Origin: UBA2336 sp046294915 | Lineage (GTDB): Bacteria; Bacteroidota; Bacteroidia; Cytophagales; Cyclobacteriaceae | DNA: 64,000 nucleotides | Reading direction: 5' to 3' | Assembly: GCA_046294915.1 (NCBI GenBank) | Contig: JBKBOE010000003.1 | Location: 11,066 to 75,065 of the forward strand | Part shown: positions 1 to 8,853 of the stretch, in pieces | Layout: each line of letters begins with the position of its first letter | Numbering within the stretch: the stretch's first letter is position 1 | Translations under genes and position numbers: made by a program | The notes under the pieces: model-generated | Seen by the model: the letters and a program-made list of their open reading frames with translations, nothing else | Told to the model about the DNA's origin: nothing | Database searches by the model: none

Positions 1-1718
1 CGGATATTGACCAACAGCAGCGTGATTATTTTCTGAGACAACAGATAAAAGTACTGCAGGATGAATTAGGTTACGATACACCCGATAAGGAAATTGAAGC
101 GCTTCGCAAAAAGGGCGAACAAAAGAAATGGGCAAAACCGGTTGCTGATCATTTTAACAAGGAGCTTGATAAATTGCTCAGGGTAAATCCGCAGGCAGCC
201 GAGTATCCGGTGTTGATGAATTATGTGGAATTTATGCTGGAGTTACCCTGGGGTGAGTACACCCTCGATGACTTCGACCTGAAAAAAGCCAGAAAGATTC
301 TTGATGCCGATCACTTCGGACTTGAAAAAGTAAAGACCCGCATTCTTGAATACCTTGCCGTACGTAAACTCAAACAAGATATGAAAGGGCCCATTCTGTG
401 TCTTTACGGTCCTCCGGGTGTTGGGAAGACATCGCTGGGTCGCTCAATTGCAAAGGCACTGGGCCGCAAATACGTGCGCATGTCGTTAGGCGGTGTGCAT
501 GACGAAGCGGAGATACGCGGCCACCGCAAAACCTATGTCGGGGCCATGCCGGGTAAAATTTTACAAAACATAAAAAAAGCGCAGTCATCAAACCCGGTGT
601 TTATCCTGGATGAAATCGACAAGGTACGTGCCGATTTTCGTGGCGATCCATCCTCGGCCTTGCTGGAGGTGCTTGATCCTGAGCAAAACAGCACCTTTGG
701 TGACAATTACCTTGAGGTTGAATACGATCTGTCTAAGGTGCTTTTTATTGCCACGGCAAACTCCCTCGACACCATTCACCCGGCTTTACGCGATCGCATG
801 GAGATCATCGAAATCAGTGGCTATACGCTTGAGGAAAAAACCGAAATTGCCCTGCGGCATCTGGTGCCTAAACAGTTGGCCGAACACGGGTTGAAGGATG
901 CAAACTGCAAATTTTCCCGTAATAGTATTGAAAAGATTATTGATCGGTACACCCGCGAATCGGGTGTGCGTAATCTCGAACGAAAAATCGGAGCCATCAT
1001 CAGGCACATTGCCAAATCGGTGGCGATGGAGGAACCCTATTCAAAAGCGGTGGATGACTCCATTATCCGCAAAGCCCTGGGGCCGGAAGTTTTTGATGAA
1101 GAGCTGTACCAGGGCAATGCCATTGCAGGCGTTGTTACCGGCCTTGCCTGGACCCAGGCAGGTGGTGAGATTCTGTTTGTTGAATCGAGTTTGAGCAAAG
1201 GCAAAGGAACACTCACCCTTTCCGGCCAGCTTGGCGATGTGATGAAAGAGTCGGCAATGGCAGCGCTTTCGTACCTTAAGTCAAATGCCGAGGGGCTGGG
1301 TATCGACCCCCGCATTTTTCAACAATACGATCTTCACATTCATGTGCCGGCAGGCGCTGTACCCAAAGATGGACCCTCCGCTGGCATAACCATGTTCACA
1401 TCGCTGGCTTCGATTTACACACAACGAAAAGTAAAAGCCCGGCTGGCCATGTCGGGAGAAATAACGTTGCGGGGAAAAGTATTGCCGGTAGGGGGTATTA
1501 AAGAAAAGATACTGGCCGCCAAGCGCAGCGGAATCAGCGAGATCGTGCTCAGCAGCAAGAATAAGAAAGACATTGATGAAATTGAGAAGACCTACCTGAA
1601 AGGCCTCCGGTTCCACTTTGTCGATACCGTTGATCAGGTCTTGAAAGTTGCCCTGATGAAGGAAAAAGTTAGCCGGCCGATTCGGTTTATGTTGTCCGAC
1701 CAGAAGAGTGCCAACTGA
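1..1718 (+). CDS. lon: ATP-dependent protease Lon, 5' end cut by window
   Basis: C-terminal 571 residues of the cytosolic AAA+ serine protease Lon, which degrades misfolded and regulatory proteins. The frame is open from base 3 and first encodes the end of the N-terminal helical region (QQQRDYFLRQQ). Then come the Walker A motif GPPGVGKT (about 409-432), Walker B FILDEIDK (about 601-624), and the protease domain with the catalytic Ser in KDGPSAG (codon at 1377) and the catalytic Lys in the GGIKEK block near 1500. Roughly 250 N-terminal residues lie outside the window. The TTG at 174 is internal, not a start. The stop overlaps the GTG start of porQ. All catalytic elements are present, so the assignment is firm. 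Confidence 0.97.
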   Translation, partial: DIDQQQRDYFLRQQIKVLQDELGYDTPDKEIEALRKKGEQKKWAKPVADHFNKELDKLLRVNPQAAEYPVLMNYVEFMLELPWGEYTLDDFDLKKARKILDADHFGLEKVKTRILEYLAVRKLKQDMKGPILCLYGPPGVGKTSLGRSIAKALGRKYVRMSLGGVHDEAEIRGHRKTYVGAMPGKILQNIKKAQSSNPVFILDEIDKVRADFRGDPSSALLEVLDPEQNSTFGDNYLEVEYDLSKVLFIATANSLDTIHPALRDRMEIIEISGYTLEEKTEIALRHLVPKQLAEHGLKDANCKFSRNSIEKIIDRYTRESGVRNLERKIGAIIRHIAKSVAMEEPYSKAVDDSIIRKALGPEVFDEELYQGNAIAGVVTGLAWTQAGGEILFVESSLSKGKGTLTLSGQLGDVMKESAMAALSYLKSNAEGLGIDPRIFQQYDLHIHVPAGAVPKDGPSAGITMFTSLASIYTQRKVKARLAMSGEITLRGKVLPVGGIKEKILAAKRSGISEIVLSSKNKKDIDEIEKTYLKGLRFHFVDTVDQVLKVALMKEKVSRPIRFMLSDQKSAN

Positions 1719-2739
1719 AATCAGGCAAATTTTCAGTAGCCTTGCAGGGTTGAAAACTTACATCGTCATAGCATTGATTCTCGTGGCAAGTTTTGCATGG
1801 GCGCAAACGGGCGGAAATGCGTCATTTCAGTTTTTGGAAGTTCCGGCCCATGCCCGGCTGGGTGCACTTGGCGGTGTTAATGTTTCGCTGGCCGATCTGG
1901 ATATAAATTTTGTATTCAACAACCCAGCTTTGGTTGGCGACACCCTTGCTGGCCAGGCCTCTGCAGGGTACCACTTTTACCTTGCCGATATCGGTCAGGC
2001 TACGTTTACCTACACACATGATTTCAGAAAGGCCGGTGTGCTCACCTTCGGGGTGCGGCATGTTAATTATGGAGAAGTGGCGGGGTATGATGCTGCCGGC
2101 ATGGAAACAGGTTTATTCAAGTCCGGTGAAACGGAAATTCTGCTGGGGAAATCGCATCAGGTGGGTGTGTTCCGGTTAGGGGTTAATCTTAAAGGCGTAT
2201 TCTCCAACGTTGCCGGTTTTCGGGGTTCGGCCCTGGTTGCTGATGTGGGCGGTCTGTTTGTTCATCCTAATCAATACCTGGTAGCCGGACTTGTGATTCG
2301 AAATCTTGGATTTGTTTTGCATGAATTTTCCGAGACCAGCAATACCATCCTGCCCTTTGATGTTCAGCTAGGTACAACCTTTAAGCCCGAACATATGCCG
2401 GTGCGGTTTTCAACTACCTTGTTTAACCTGGCCAACCTGGGTAAGGCCTATCGCGATCCCTCCCTGGTTACCGAGTTTTTCCGGCATCTTAATGTCGGGG
2501 CGGAATTGCTTATTCATAAAAACGTAAACCTCTTAATCGGCTACAATGGCCTGAGGCAGCAGGACCTTAATGATTTAAATGGAAGCGGAATGCGCGGTTT
2601 TACATTTGGTTTTTCCGTTCGATTGAAGCAGGTAGAATTTGTTGCAAACCGGGCCAGTTACCGTGTAGGTAATGCTGCATACGCATTCACGCTAAATGTG
2701 AACACCAAAGCAATGTTGATGAAAAGAAAAGAAGTATGA
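1708..2739 (+). CDS. porQ: Type IX secretion system protein PorQ
   Basis: 343-residue outer-membrane beta-barrel protein of the PorQ family, a component of the Bacteroidota type IX secretion system, where PorQ works with PorU, PorV and PorZ in processing and surface attachment of cargo. A hydrophobic signal segment (YIVIALILVASFAWAQ) is followed by the family hallmark region FLEVPAHARLGALGG and many alternating hydrophobic strands. The GTG at 1708 overlaps lon by 11 bases. A TTG at 1750 would give a more typical signal peptide (MKTYIVIALIL) and is a real alternative. The stop overlaps hslU, so lon, porQ and hslU look translationally coupled. Confidence 0.88.
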   Translation: MPTEIRQIFSSLAGLKTYIVIALILVASFAWAQTGGNASFQFLEVPAHARLGALGGVNVSLADLDINFVFNNPALVGDTLAGQASAGYHFYLADIGQATFTYTHDFRKAGVLTFGVRHVNYGEVAGYDAAGMETGLFKSGETEILLGKSHQVGVFRLGVNLKGVFSNVAGFRGSALVADVGGLFVHPNQYLVAGLVIRNLGFVLHEFSETSNTILPFDVQLGTTFKPEHMPVRFSTTLFNLANLGKAYRDPSLVTEFFRHLNVGAELLIHKNVNLLIGYNGLRQQDLNDLNGSGMRGFTFGFSVRLKQVEFVANRASYRVGNAAYAFTLNVNTKAMLMKRKEV

Positions 2740-4139
2740 TGACGATGAACCACTTAACACCCCAGCAGATTGTTGATGAATTAGATAAGTACATAGTTGG
2801 ACAAACGGAAGCCAAAAGAAATGTGGCAATTGCTTTGCGCAACCGATGGAGAAGGATGAATGTTCAATCAGAATTGCGTTCAGAAATTATCCCGAACAAC
2901 ATTCTGATGATCGGTGCTACCGGTGTTGGTAAAACTGAAATTGCCCGCAGGCTGGCCAAATTGGCCGATGCCCCGTTTGTAAAAGTGGAGGCCTCTAAGT
3001 TTACCGAAGTAGGGTATGTTGGGCGCGATGTGGAAAGCATGGTGCGCGACCTGGTAGAACAATCGGTTAACCAGGTGAAAGCCCGGAAGAAAGAAGAAGT
3101 GCGCGACAAAGCAGCACAGCTTGTGGAGGATGCAATTCTCGATGCCTTAATTCCCCCTATGCGCCCACAGCCCATGCGTGCCGGCTTTGGAAACCAGGCC
3201 GATGTGCCAGCGGGTGAGATTCCTATGACCGACACGGAACTCAATGAGCGCACCCGTAATTTATTCAGGGAGAAACTCAAAAACGGGGAGTTGGAAGAAC
3301 GCAAGATTGAAATCACCATTAAGCCTACGGGTAATCCCAATATCGGAATGATTGGTGCAGGCATGATGGACGAGGTTTCAATGATGAATCTGCAGGAAAT
3401 GCTAAGTGGTATGCTGCCTAAAAAAGCCAAAAAGAAGAAAGTTACCGTTGCAGAAGCCCGGCAGATTTTGTTAGAGGAGGAAGCTGCCCGGCTGATAGAC
3501 ATGGACGAGGTGAAAGAAGAAGCAATCAGGCTGGCAGAAAATTCAGGCATCATCTTTATTGACGAGATTGACAAGGTAGCTTCGGGTTACAAAAAGGGCG
3601 GAGGAGGTCCTGATGTGAGCAGGGAAGGTGTTCAGCGCGACCTGTTGCCCATTGTAGAGGGAAGTACGGTAAATACCAAGTACGGTGTAATTAAAACAGA
3701 CCACGTGCTGTTTATTGCAGCCGGAGCCTTTCACATCAGCAAGCCCTCTGATCTGATCCCTGAGTTGCAGGGCAGGTTTCCGATCCGGGTTGAGCTTAGT
3801 AACCTCACGCAGGATGACTTTGTGCGCATTCTGAAAGAACCCCGAAATGCACTTACGCGCCAATACCAGGCCCTGTTTGAGGCCGAAGGGGTGTCCCTTT
3901 CATTTACCGATGATGCAATTGAAGAAATTGCCCGCACAGCGTTTACCCTGAATGCCGAAGTTGAAAATATCGGAGCCAGGCGCCTGCAAACCGTGATGAG
4001 CCGTTTATTAAACGAATTTTTGTTTGATGTGCCCGACAAGATTTCAGCAAACTCCACGATCCGTGTTGATGCTGAACTGGTCAAGGAAAAACTCAGCGCC
4101 CTGTTAAAGAACAAAGACCTTAGCGAATATATTCTTTGA
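2736..4139 (+). CDS. hslU: HslU, ATPase subunit of the HslUV protease
   Basis: 467-residue AAA+ unfoldase that feeds substrates to the HslV peptidase in the cytosol. Walker A GATGVGKT lies at residues 60-67 and Walker B FIDEIDK follows the family-specific I domain (about 110-250). The C-terminus NKDLSEYIL matches the tail that docks into HslV. The gene starts inside the porQ stop (ATGATGA), and its own TGA overlaps the TTG start of the next gene. hslV is not next to it in this window and must be elsewhere. Length and motifs are normal for the family. Confidence 0.97.
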   Translation: MMTMNHLTPQQIVDELDKYIVGQTEAKRNVAIALRNRWRRMNVQSELRSEIIPNNILMIGATGVGKTEIARRLAKLADAPFVKVEASKFTEVGYVGRDVESMVRDLVEQSVNQVKARKKEEVRDKAAQLVEDAILDALIPPMRPQPMRAGFGNQADVPAGEIPMTDTELNERTRNLFREKLKNGELEERKIEITIKPTGNPNIGMIGAGMMDEVSMMNLQEMLSGMLPKKAKKKKVTVAEARQILLEEEAARLIDMDEVKEEAIRLAENSGIIFIDEIDKVASGYKKGGGGPDVSREGVQRDLLPIVEGSTVNTKYGVIKTDHVLFIAAGAFHISKPSDLIPELQGRFPIRVELSNLTQDDFVRILKEPRNALTRQYQALFEAEGVSLSFTDDAIEEIARTAFTLNAEVENIGARRLQTVMSRLLNEFLFDVPDKISANSTIRVDAELVKEKLSALLKNKDLSEYIL

Positions 4140-5161
4140 AACGGTTTTTAGTTCTGCTTTTGATTGTGCCCAACGTGTATTCGGGGTTTAGCCAACAGCC
4201 GGATTCGCTGCGCTCGTATTACATCCAGGAATATCCTGATCATTTTTTTATCTGGCCCGTATTAAAACAGCGCTCTCTTACCTTCGATATACAGGATAAG
4301 CAGGAGACCGAACGTAAAATTGAATTTATTCCCAATAACAAATTTACCCTGGGTGCCGGCTTTTATATTTTTGATTTAGGGTTTGAAGTTACTTTTGCAA
4401 TACCGCTGGCCGAAAACAGCAAATCGATTTATGGTGAGTCCACTGCACGCGATGTGCAACTTAATATTCTTTCAAAAAAGTGGGGTGCCGATGTGTACTA
4501 TCAGAAATACAGCGGGTTTTATATAAAGGATAGCGACAACCCCGTGCCAAATGGTCAGCCTTATCCGCAGCGCTCCGATTTAACTACACGAAACTTTGGT
4601 GTTTCGGGCGTTTATATTTTTAACCACCGTAAGTTTTCCCTTCGTTCCTCGTTCACCTATGCCGAACGGCAGTTGCGAAGCAGGGGCTCGTTTCTGCTTT
4701 ACAGTACGGTCAATTCCTTCAAGCTGTCTGCCGATTCCGCACTGCTTGAAGCCGATGCTCAAAATGAATTAGGAACAGGTTCGGGTTTCAGAAAATTGAG
4801 GTACACTACGTTAAGTATTGCGCCCGGTTACTCGTACAACCTGGTGTGGCGCAATTTTTTCCTTAATGGTTCCATTGCTATTGGCCCTGCTCATCATTGG
4901 ATCAACTACGAAGAGGAGTCGGGTTTTAAACGTGATGACATAAGCATCAACAGTACATCTACGCTTCGCCTGGCGTTAGGCTATAACAGCAACCGGTTTT
5001 TTGGCGGGGTAGGGCTTTCCCTGCAGGCCCGCACCGTTGTTTTTGATAATGTACAGGTAACCAACTCCACCAACTTGTTCAAAATACTTGTTGGTTATCG
5101 GTTCAGGGAGTTCGGAATCCTTAAAAAGCGGGTGTGGGATATTAATCCGCTAAAGTTTTAA
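4136..5161 (+). CDS. DUF4421 family outer-membrane protein
   Basis: 341-residue secreted protein with an N-terminal signal peptide (MKRFLVLLLIVPNVYSGFSQ) and a body of amphipathic strands rich in aromatic residues, as in outer-membrane barrels. The block KFSLRSSFTYAERQLRSRGSFLL is the conserved segment I associate with Bacteroidota DUF4421 proteins. The function is unknown. The TTG start overlaps the hslU stop, so it is the last gene of the lon-porQ-hslU chain. The next gene is convergent and its stop overlaps this stop. Family assignment is from memory of the pattern, not a search. Confidence 0.75.
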   Translation: MKRFLVLLLIVPNVYSGFSQQPDSLRSYYIQEYPDHFFIWPVLKQRSLTFDIQDKQETERKIEFIPNNKFTLGAGFYIFDLGFEVTFAIPLAENSKSIYGESTARDVQLNILSKKWGADVYYQKYSGFYIKDSDNPVPNGQPYPQRSDLTTRNFGVSGVYIFNHRKFSLRSSFTYAERQLRSRGSFLLYSTVNSFKLSADSALLEADAQNELGTGSGFRKLRYTTLSIAPGYSYNLVWRNFFLNGSIAIGPAHHWINYEEESGFKRDDISINSTSTLRLALGYNSNRFFGGVGLSLQARTVVFDNVQVTNSTNLFKILVGYRFREFGILKKRVWDINPLKF

Positions 5162-5655
5162 TCGGTTTGGTGCTTGGGGGAATCCACAAACAACAGTTCA
5201 CAAGTACCGGCATCGGCCTCCAGCCAGGAATCCGTAATAAATCGGGCAGCAACCACTCCGCAGGTTGGCAGGTTTGGCAGATTGGCATGCATAATCTCGT
5301 TCACAAAATCGGTTAGCCCGGGGTTATGACCGAAAAGCATTACGGTGTCATATTTATTGTTAAGGTTTTGTATGATTTCCAAGATGGTTTCTGAATCGGC
5401 ATGGTAAAGGCGTTTCTCGGTTTTTATTTTTTCTTTATCAAAACCAATTTCACCACTAATGCGTCTTGCGGTGGCTAAAGCCCGTTTTGCAGGACTACTC
5501 AGCAAAAGGTTTGGCTTTATGCCGCGTTCTTTAAGCCGCTTGCCCATACGGGGCGCATCTTTTCTTCCCCGGTCGTTCAGGGGGCGTTCAAAATCGCTTT
5601 GACCAGGATTATCCCAACTGGACTTTGCATGCCGGATTATGTAAAGTGTTTTCAT
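5158..5655 (-). CDS. sixA: SixA-like phosphohistidine phosphatase
   Basis: 165-residue histidine phosphatase superfamily protein. It carries the N-terminal RHAKSSW catalytic motif and a second histidine in FGHNPGLTDF, with FERPLNDRG in between, all typical of SixA, which removes phosphate from phosphohistidine in phosphorelay proteins. I placed the start at the ATG at 5655 rather than the upstream one at 5688. The protein then begins MKTLYIIRHAKSSW as in the family, and the upstream candidate would lie before a promoter-like TACCTTTG (minus strand, 5673-5666). The substrate here is unknown. Confidence 0.88.
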   Translation of the reverse strand: MKTLYIIRHAKSSWDNPGQSDFERPLNDRGRKDAPRMGKRLKERGIKPNLLLSSPAKRALATARRISGEIGFDKEKIKTEKRLYHADSETILEIIQNLNNKYDTVMLFGHNPGLTDFVNEIMHANLPNLPTCGVVAARFITDSWLEADAGTCELLFVDSPKHQTD

Positions 5656-5708
5656 GCCGTATAACCAAAGGTAATGAGCAACCTGCAAATCTGCTATCTT
5701 AGCGCGCC

Positions 5709-6632
5709 ATGAAGCGATGGAAGAAACTAAGAAGGAAAATACGATACACTACGCTGTATGGGGTAATTCGGTTTTTAATTGTCTTGTCAGCCCTGTTCCC
5801 TCGAAAAGTGTGGTTATCTTTTTTTGGTTTTTTGGGGTACCTGGGTTTTTACCTGGCAGCCAGGTACCGGAAAATTGCCATTGCCAATTTAACCCTGGCG
5901 TATGGTAAAGAGAAGGATACCCGGGCACTGCGTGCGTTGGCTAAAAGGGTATTTGTTATGATCGGAAAAAATGCGGCAGAGGTGATCCGGTTATACCGGA
6001 TTACTGACCGGGAAACCTATGAGAAATTTCGGGTCATACGCGGAATCGAAAACGTTGAGACAGCTTTTGCTAAAAAGCAGGGTGTTATTTTTTTAACGGC
6101 TCACCTTGGCGCCTTCGAATTATGTGCTACCGAGATGGCAATGCGCGGATACAACCCCCTGATTATTGGAACGGCCATGAAAGATAACCGGTTAACGGAG
6201 CTTCTCTGGCGCCAGCGCAGTAAACTGGGGGCCAAGGCTATTGAACGGGGCAAAGAAACTGTTCGGTTGCTGAAAACACTCAAGTCAGGAGGAACCCTTG
6301 CTATTTTAATTGACCAGGATACACGCGTTAAAAGTGTATTTGTTGACTTTTTCGGAAAGCCCTGCGCTACGCCAATAGGCGCTGCGGTTCTTTCAATGAA
6401 AACCGGAGCTTCGGTTATTCCTGTTTTTATTCACCTCCGCAGTGATGGTAGGCAGGAAGTGGCTTGTCTTCCTGAGGTGGAATTAATCCGGAGCGGCAAC
6501 GAAGAACAGGATATCATTGCCAATACCCAAAAGTTTACAAACATTATTGAATCGGCTGTGCGCAAACATCCTGAACAGTGGTTATGGATCCATGAGCGCT
6601 GGAAGACAAAACCCGGAGAAGAAGAAGTGTGA
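5709..6632 (+). CDS. HtrB/LpxL-type lipid A acyltransferase
   Basis: 307-residue member of the lysophospholipid/lipid A late acyltransferase family, which adds secondary acyl chains to lipid A at the inner membrane. An N-terminal hydrophobic helix (about residues 17-50) anchors the protein. The catalytic HX4E motif is HLGAFE at 132-137, and DQDTRVKSVFVDFFGKP matches the second conserved block. A C-terminal PEQWLWIHERWKT segment is typical. It is transcribed away from sixA and converges on the next gene. Acyl-chain specificity cannot be told from sequence. Confidence 0.9.
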   Translation: MKRWKKLRRKIRYTTLYGVIRFLIVLSALFPRKVWLSFFGFLGYLGFYLAARYRKIAIANLTLAYGKEKDTRALRALAKRVFVMIGKNAAEVIRLYRITDRETYEKFRVIRGIENVETAFAKKQGVIFLTAHLGAFELCATEMAMRGYNPLIIGTAMKDNRLTELLWRQRSKLGAKAIERGKETVRLLKTLKSGGTLAILIDQDTRVKSVFVDFFGKPCATPIGAAVLSMKTGASVIPVFIHLRSDGRQEVACLPEVELIRSGNEEQDIIANTQKFTNIIESAVRKHPEQWLWIHERWKTKPGEEEV

Positions 6633-6648
6633 AACAAAACTCCCTGTA

Positions 6649-7563
6649 TTAATGCTTCGGGGTTCTGTGGCCCGGTTCCCATATTATGCGCAAGAATGAA
6701 CTAAAGCGCTGGCTTTCGCGATTTACGGGTATTCCGGTTACTATCCCTATAAGAAAGTTATCCGCAATGCCTACCCTAATCTGTGGCCGTATTACCATGT
6801 CGAAATCTTCTTTATAGAGTTGTTTATTCACCTCCACGCCTATGAAGTTTCGCGTACCGGTAATCATGTAATGGAAATTGGAATTTATTTCAAAATGCCG
6901 GTTCCAGATTTTCGTAGTTGCGTTCTGTTCAAAACGGGGGCCCATGTAAACCAGTGTATGGTAATTGTTTGCGAAACGTTTTGCGACTATGAAAAACGGG
7001 TTAAAGATATTCCCCTTGAACAGGGGGTTGCCAAATTCCCGGAATGAAGAGAGTTCAAATTCATGAATATACCCCAATGCCATAGTGGTATTGAATTTAT
7101 CAGAAACCCAGAATGACCACTGGGCGGCAAGTTTAAGGCTCTCCAGGCGACTTGATGGAACGGAATCGGCCTCAACGCCATTATGGGCCGCTACAATAGA
7201 GAAGGGAAGTTCTACCTCAAGTCCAAGGCGGTCAACCGGTGCAAACTCATATTCAACCAATGCCTCGTACGTATCGAATTTCACATTGTCTTTTATTCCG
7301 AGGCCTATGTTCCACTCCCGTTCACCTTTTCGGGCGCCCAGGTCACGAATCAGGTCAATGTACAACGGTTCGGCATGAAGCACCTTAATCCGGCCATTTC
7401 TGGTTTCTACTTCAGAAATGTAGAGGCTGTCGAGCCGCTGGTGAACTAATTTAAGGCTATCGGTTTCCTGCGCCCAGGTAAGCAGGGGTGGTAAAAAAAG
7501 GATAAGAAAAATACTGTTACGTGCAAGTGAGCGGTTAAAAAAAGGGATATGTGTTAAGTACAT
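6649..7563 (-). CDS. Conserved Bacteroidota outer-membrane-like hypothetical protein
   Basis: 304-residue protein of unknown function. A hydrophobic signal segment (SIFLILFLPPLLTWAQ) is followed by a conserved motif HAEPLYIDLIRDLGARKGE and then alternating strands (GLGIKDNVKFDTYEALVEYEF; LGLEVELPFSI) that suggest a beta barrel. I chose the ATG at 7563 over the one at 7623 because it leaves a standard signal peptide. It converges on the acyltransferase gene. I recognise the HAEPLYIDL pattern as recurring in Bacteroidota but cannot assign a role. Confidence 0.7.
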   Translation of the reverse strand: MYLTHIPFFNRSLARNSIFLILFLPPLLTWAQETDSLKLVHQRLDSLYISEVETRNGRIKVLHAEPLYIDLIRDLGARKGEREWNIGLGIKDNVKFDTYEALVEYEFAPVDRLGLEVELPFSIVAAHNGVEADSVPSSRLESLKLAAQWSFWVSDKFNTTMALGYIHEFELSSFREFGNPLFKGNIFNPFFIVAKRFANNYHTLVYMGPRFEQNATTKIWNRHFEINSNFHYMITGTRNFIGVEVNKQLYKEDFDMVIRPQIRVGIADNFLIGIVTGIPVNRESQRFSSFLRIIWEPGHRTPKH

Positions 7564-7674
7564 AAGAAAACAAATCATAACAGGTTCAGTATAGCGATGA
7601 AAACATTCCGGTTGGCTGCCCAACCCCCGGTAATCAATTTTATAAAACGATAATCGTTAGGAATCTACGGGCGA

Positions 7675-8043
7675 TCAGGCCGGTTGTGGAGGAGGGGTTT
7701 CGCGTTCGGATGTGAAAGAGGAATACAAGCCCTTGAACCTTGTGCAGGGTATGGTGAAGTTTTGGATGGTACAATGCAGAAAAGGGTTACCTGAGTTTGA
7801 AAAGTATAAGAAAATTGATGTTACGGAAGACTCCTGATCGTTCTCAGGAGTATCTGTAATGGCGCCCTCTATGTTCAGCACTTCTTCCAGTAGTAATTCA
7901 GAAAAACTTTCAATCTCTTGTTCGGTTTGGGAGTACCTGCAGTTTGCTGACATGGTAATGGTATTCAAACTGAAATTCAGAATGGTGAACAGCAACATAA
8001 CTGCTGTGCCCTGTTGTAACCCCATGTACCGGAACAGACTCAT
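7675..8043 (-). CDS. Small secreted or membrane-anchored hypothetical protein
   Basis: 122 residues from the ATG at 8043 (an in-frame ATG at 8058 would add five). The N-terminus has one hydrophobic segment (GTAVMLLFTILNFSLNTI) that could be a signal or membrane anchor. A short acidic stretch (TDTPENDQESS), a middle with two cysteines and a proline-rich end (TPPPQPA) follow. No family is recognised. It stands alone between convergent and divergent neighbours. The ORF is convincing mainly because nothing better occupies this DNA. Confidence 0.5.
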   Translation of the reverse strand: MSLFRYMGLQQGTAVMLLFTILNFSLNTITMSANCRYSQTEQEIESFSELLLEEVLNIEGAITDTPENDQESSVTSIFLYFSNSGNPFLHCTIQNFTIPCTRFKGLYSSFTSERETPPPQPA

Positions 8044-8089
8044 CTCTAAGTACTGCAAATATAGACGGGTGAAACGAAAATCATTCCGG

Positions 8090-8458
8090 TTATTTTTTGA
8101 AGATAAAATAAACGGCCAGTATCAGAAAGATGAAACCGATCAGGTGGTTCCATCGGAAGGTTTCGTTTTTAAACAGAAGGAGAGAGAAAAATACAAACAC
8201 CACCAACGTAATTATCTCCTGAATCACTTTTAACTGCACCAGTGAAAAAGGGCCACCATAGGTTTTAAACCCGATGCGGTTGGCCGGCACCTGAAGCAGG
8301 TATTCAAAGAAGGCAATACCCCAACTGATAAGGATAATGGTAAACAACGGCAGGCTCTCGCTCCATTTCATTTCTTTAAACTTCAGGTGACCATACCAGG
8401 CCAGCGTCATAAAAGTGTTGGAGAGGATGAGTAAAGCGATGGTTAAAGCTCCTTTCAT
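8090..8458 (-). CDS. DMT-type small membrane protein (DUF486)
   Basis: 122-residue integral membrane protein with four predicted helices, including GALTIALLILSNTFMTLAWY near the start and LIGFIFLILAVYFIF at the end, and the central motif ANRIGFKTYGGPFSLVQLKVIQE that marks the DUF486 branch of the drug/metabolite transporter fold. The substrate is unknown. The start was set at the ATG at 8458 (MKGALTI), since the upstream ATG at 8500 adds a non-conserved leader that overlaps the next gene. It lies downstream of the 85-residue zinc-ribbon-like gene on the same strand. Confidence 0.85.
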   Translation of the reverse strand: MKGALTIALLILSNTFMTLAWYGHLKFKEMKWSESLPLFTIILISWGIAFFEYLLQVPANRIGFKTYGGPFSLVQLKVIQEIITLVVFVFFSLLLFKNETFRWNHLIGFIFLILAVYFIFKK

Positions 8459-8472
8459 AGGGGTTAGCACAA

Positions 8473-8730
8473 TTACTGTTTTCTGAGTTTCCGTTCCCAC
8501 GTATAGGCTTCTTTAAGCCGTCTAAGTTCTCCGTTTTTTATGAGCAATCCCAGGCGCTCGTTCATCGGCCCTTGCGATGTTAAATGGAACTGCCCGCATT
8601 CCTCGCACAGGTAATACGATACCGGCCCGTTACCCCTCTCGAAAGCGAAGTGAATATGGGCTTCGATCAGGGCTTCTTCAGCAAGCGCTGCCGAAGTATA
8701 TGATCGTTTTCCACTGGAGCACTTGTGCAT
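8473..8730 (-). CDS. Small zinc-ribbon-like hypothetical protein
   Basis: 85 residues, basic, with a CxxC pair in LCEECGQFHLTSQG and another cysteine near the N-terminus (HKCSSGKRSY). The CxxCGxxHLTS pattern resembles small zinc-ribbon proteins that may bind nucleic acid or metal. The function is unknown. A promoter-like pair lies just upstream (8748-8777). The DUF486 gene follows 14 bp after its stop and is probably co-transcribed. Confidence 0.7.
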   Translation of the reverse strand: MHKCSSGKRSYTSAALAEEALIEAHIHFAFERGNGPVSYYLCEECGQFHLTSQGPMNERLGLLIKNGELRRLKEAYTWERKLRKQ

Positions 8731-8747
8731 AATTCAAAACAAGGCTC

Positions 8748-8777
8748 CAAAGTAATTATGGCGACCTGAAGAACCAA
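8748..8777 (-). promoter_or_regulatory. Putative promoter for the zinc-ribbon gene
   Basis: On the minus strand a TTG (8777-8775) is followed after 20 bp by TACTTTG (8754-8748), close to the Bacteroidota TAnnTTTG box. It would start transcription about 10 bases before the ATG at 8730. Seen by eye only. Confidence 0.4.
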
Positions 8778-8853
8778 AACTTATTGCTGCCATTAAACCA
8801 TTGCCATTACGCACCATCTAACAGCTAAAATAAGTTGAACAAACTCAACGGTT

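Noticed and set aside
2864..3574. 236-residue minus-strand ORF inside hslU
   Set aside because: Ser-rich antisense shadow of an intact essential-type gene; no motif or promoter.
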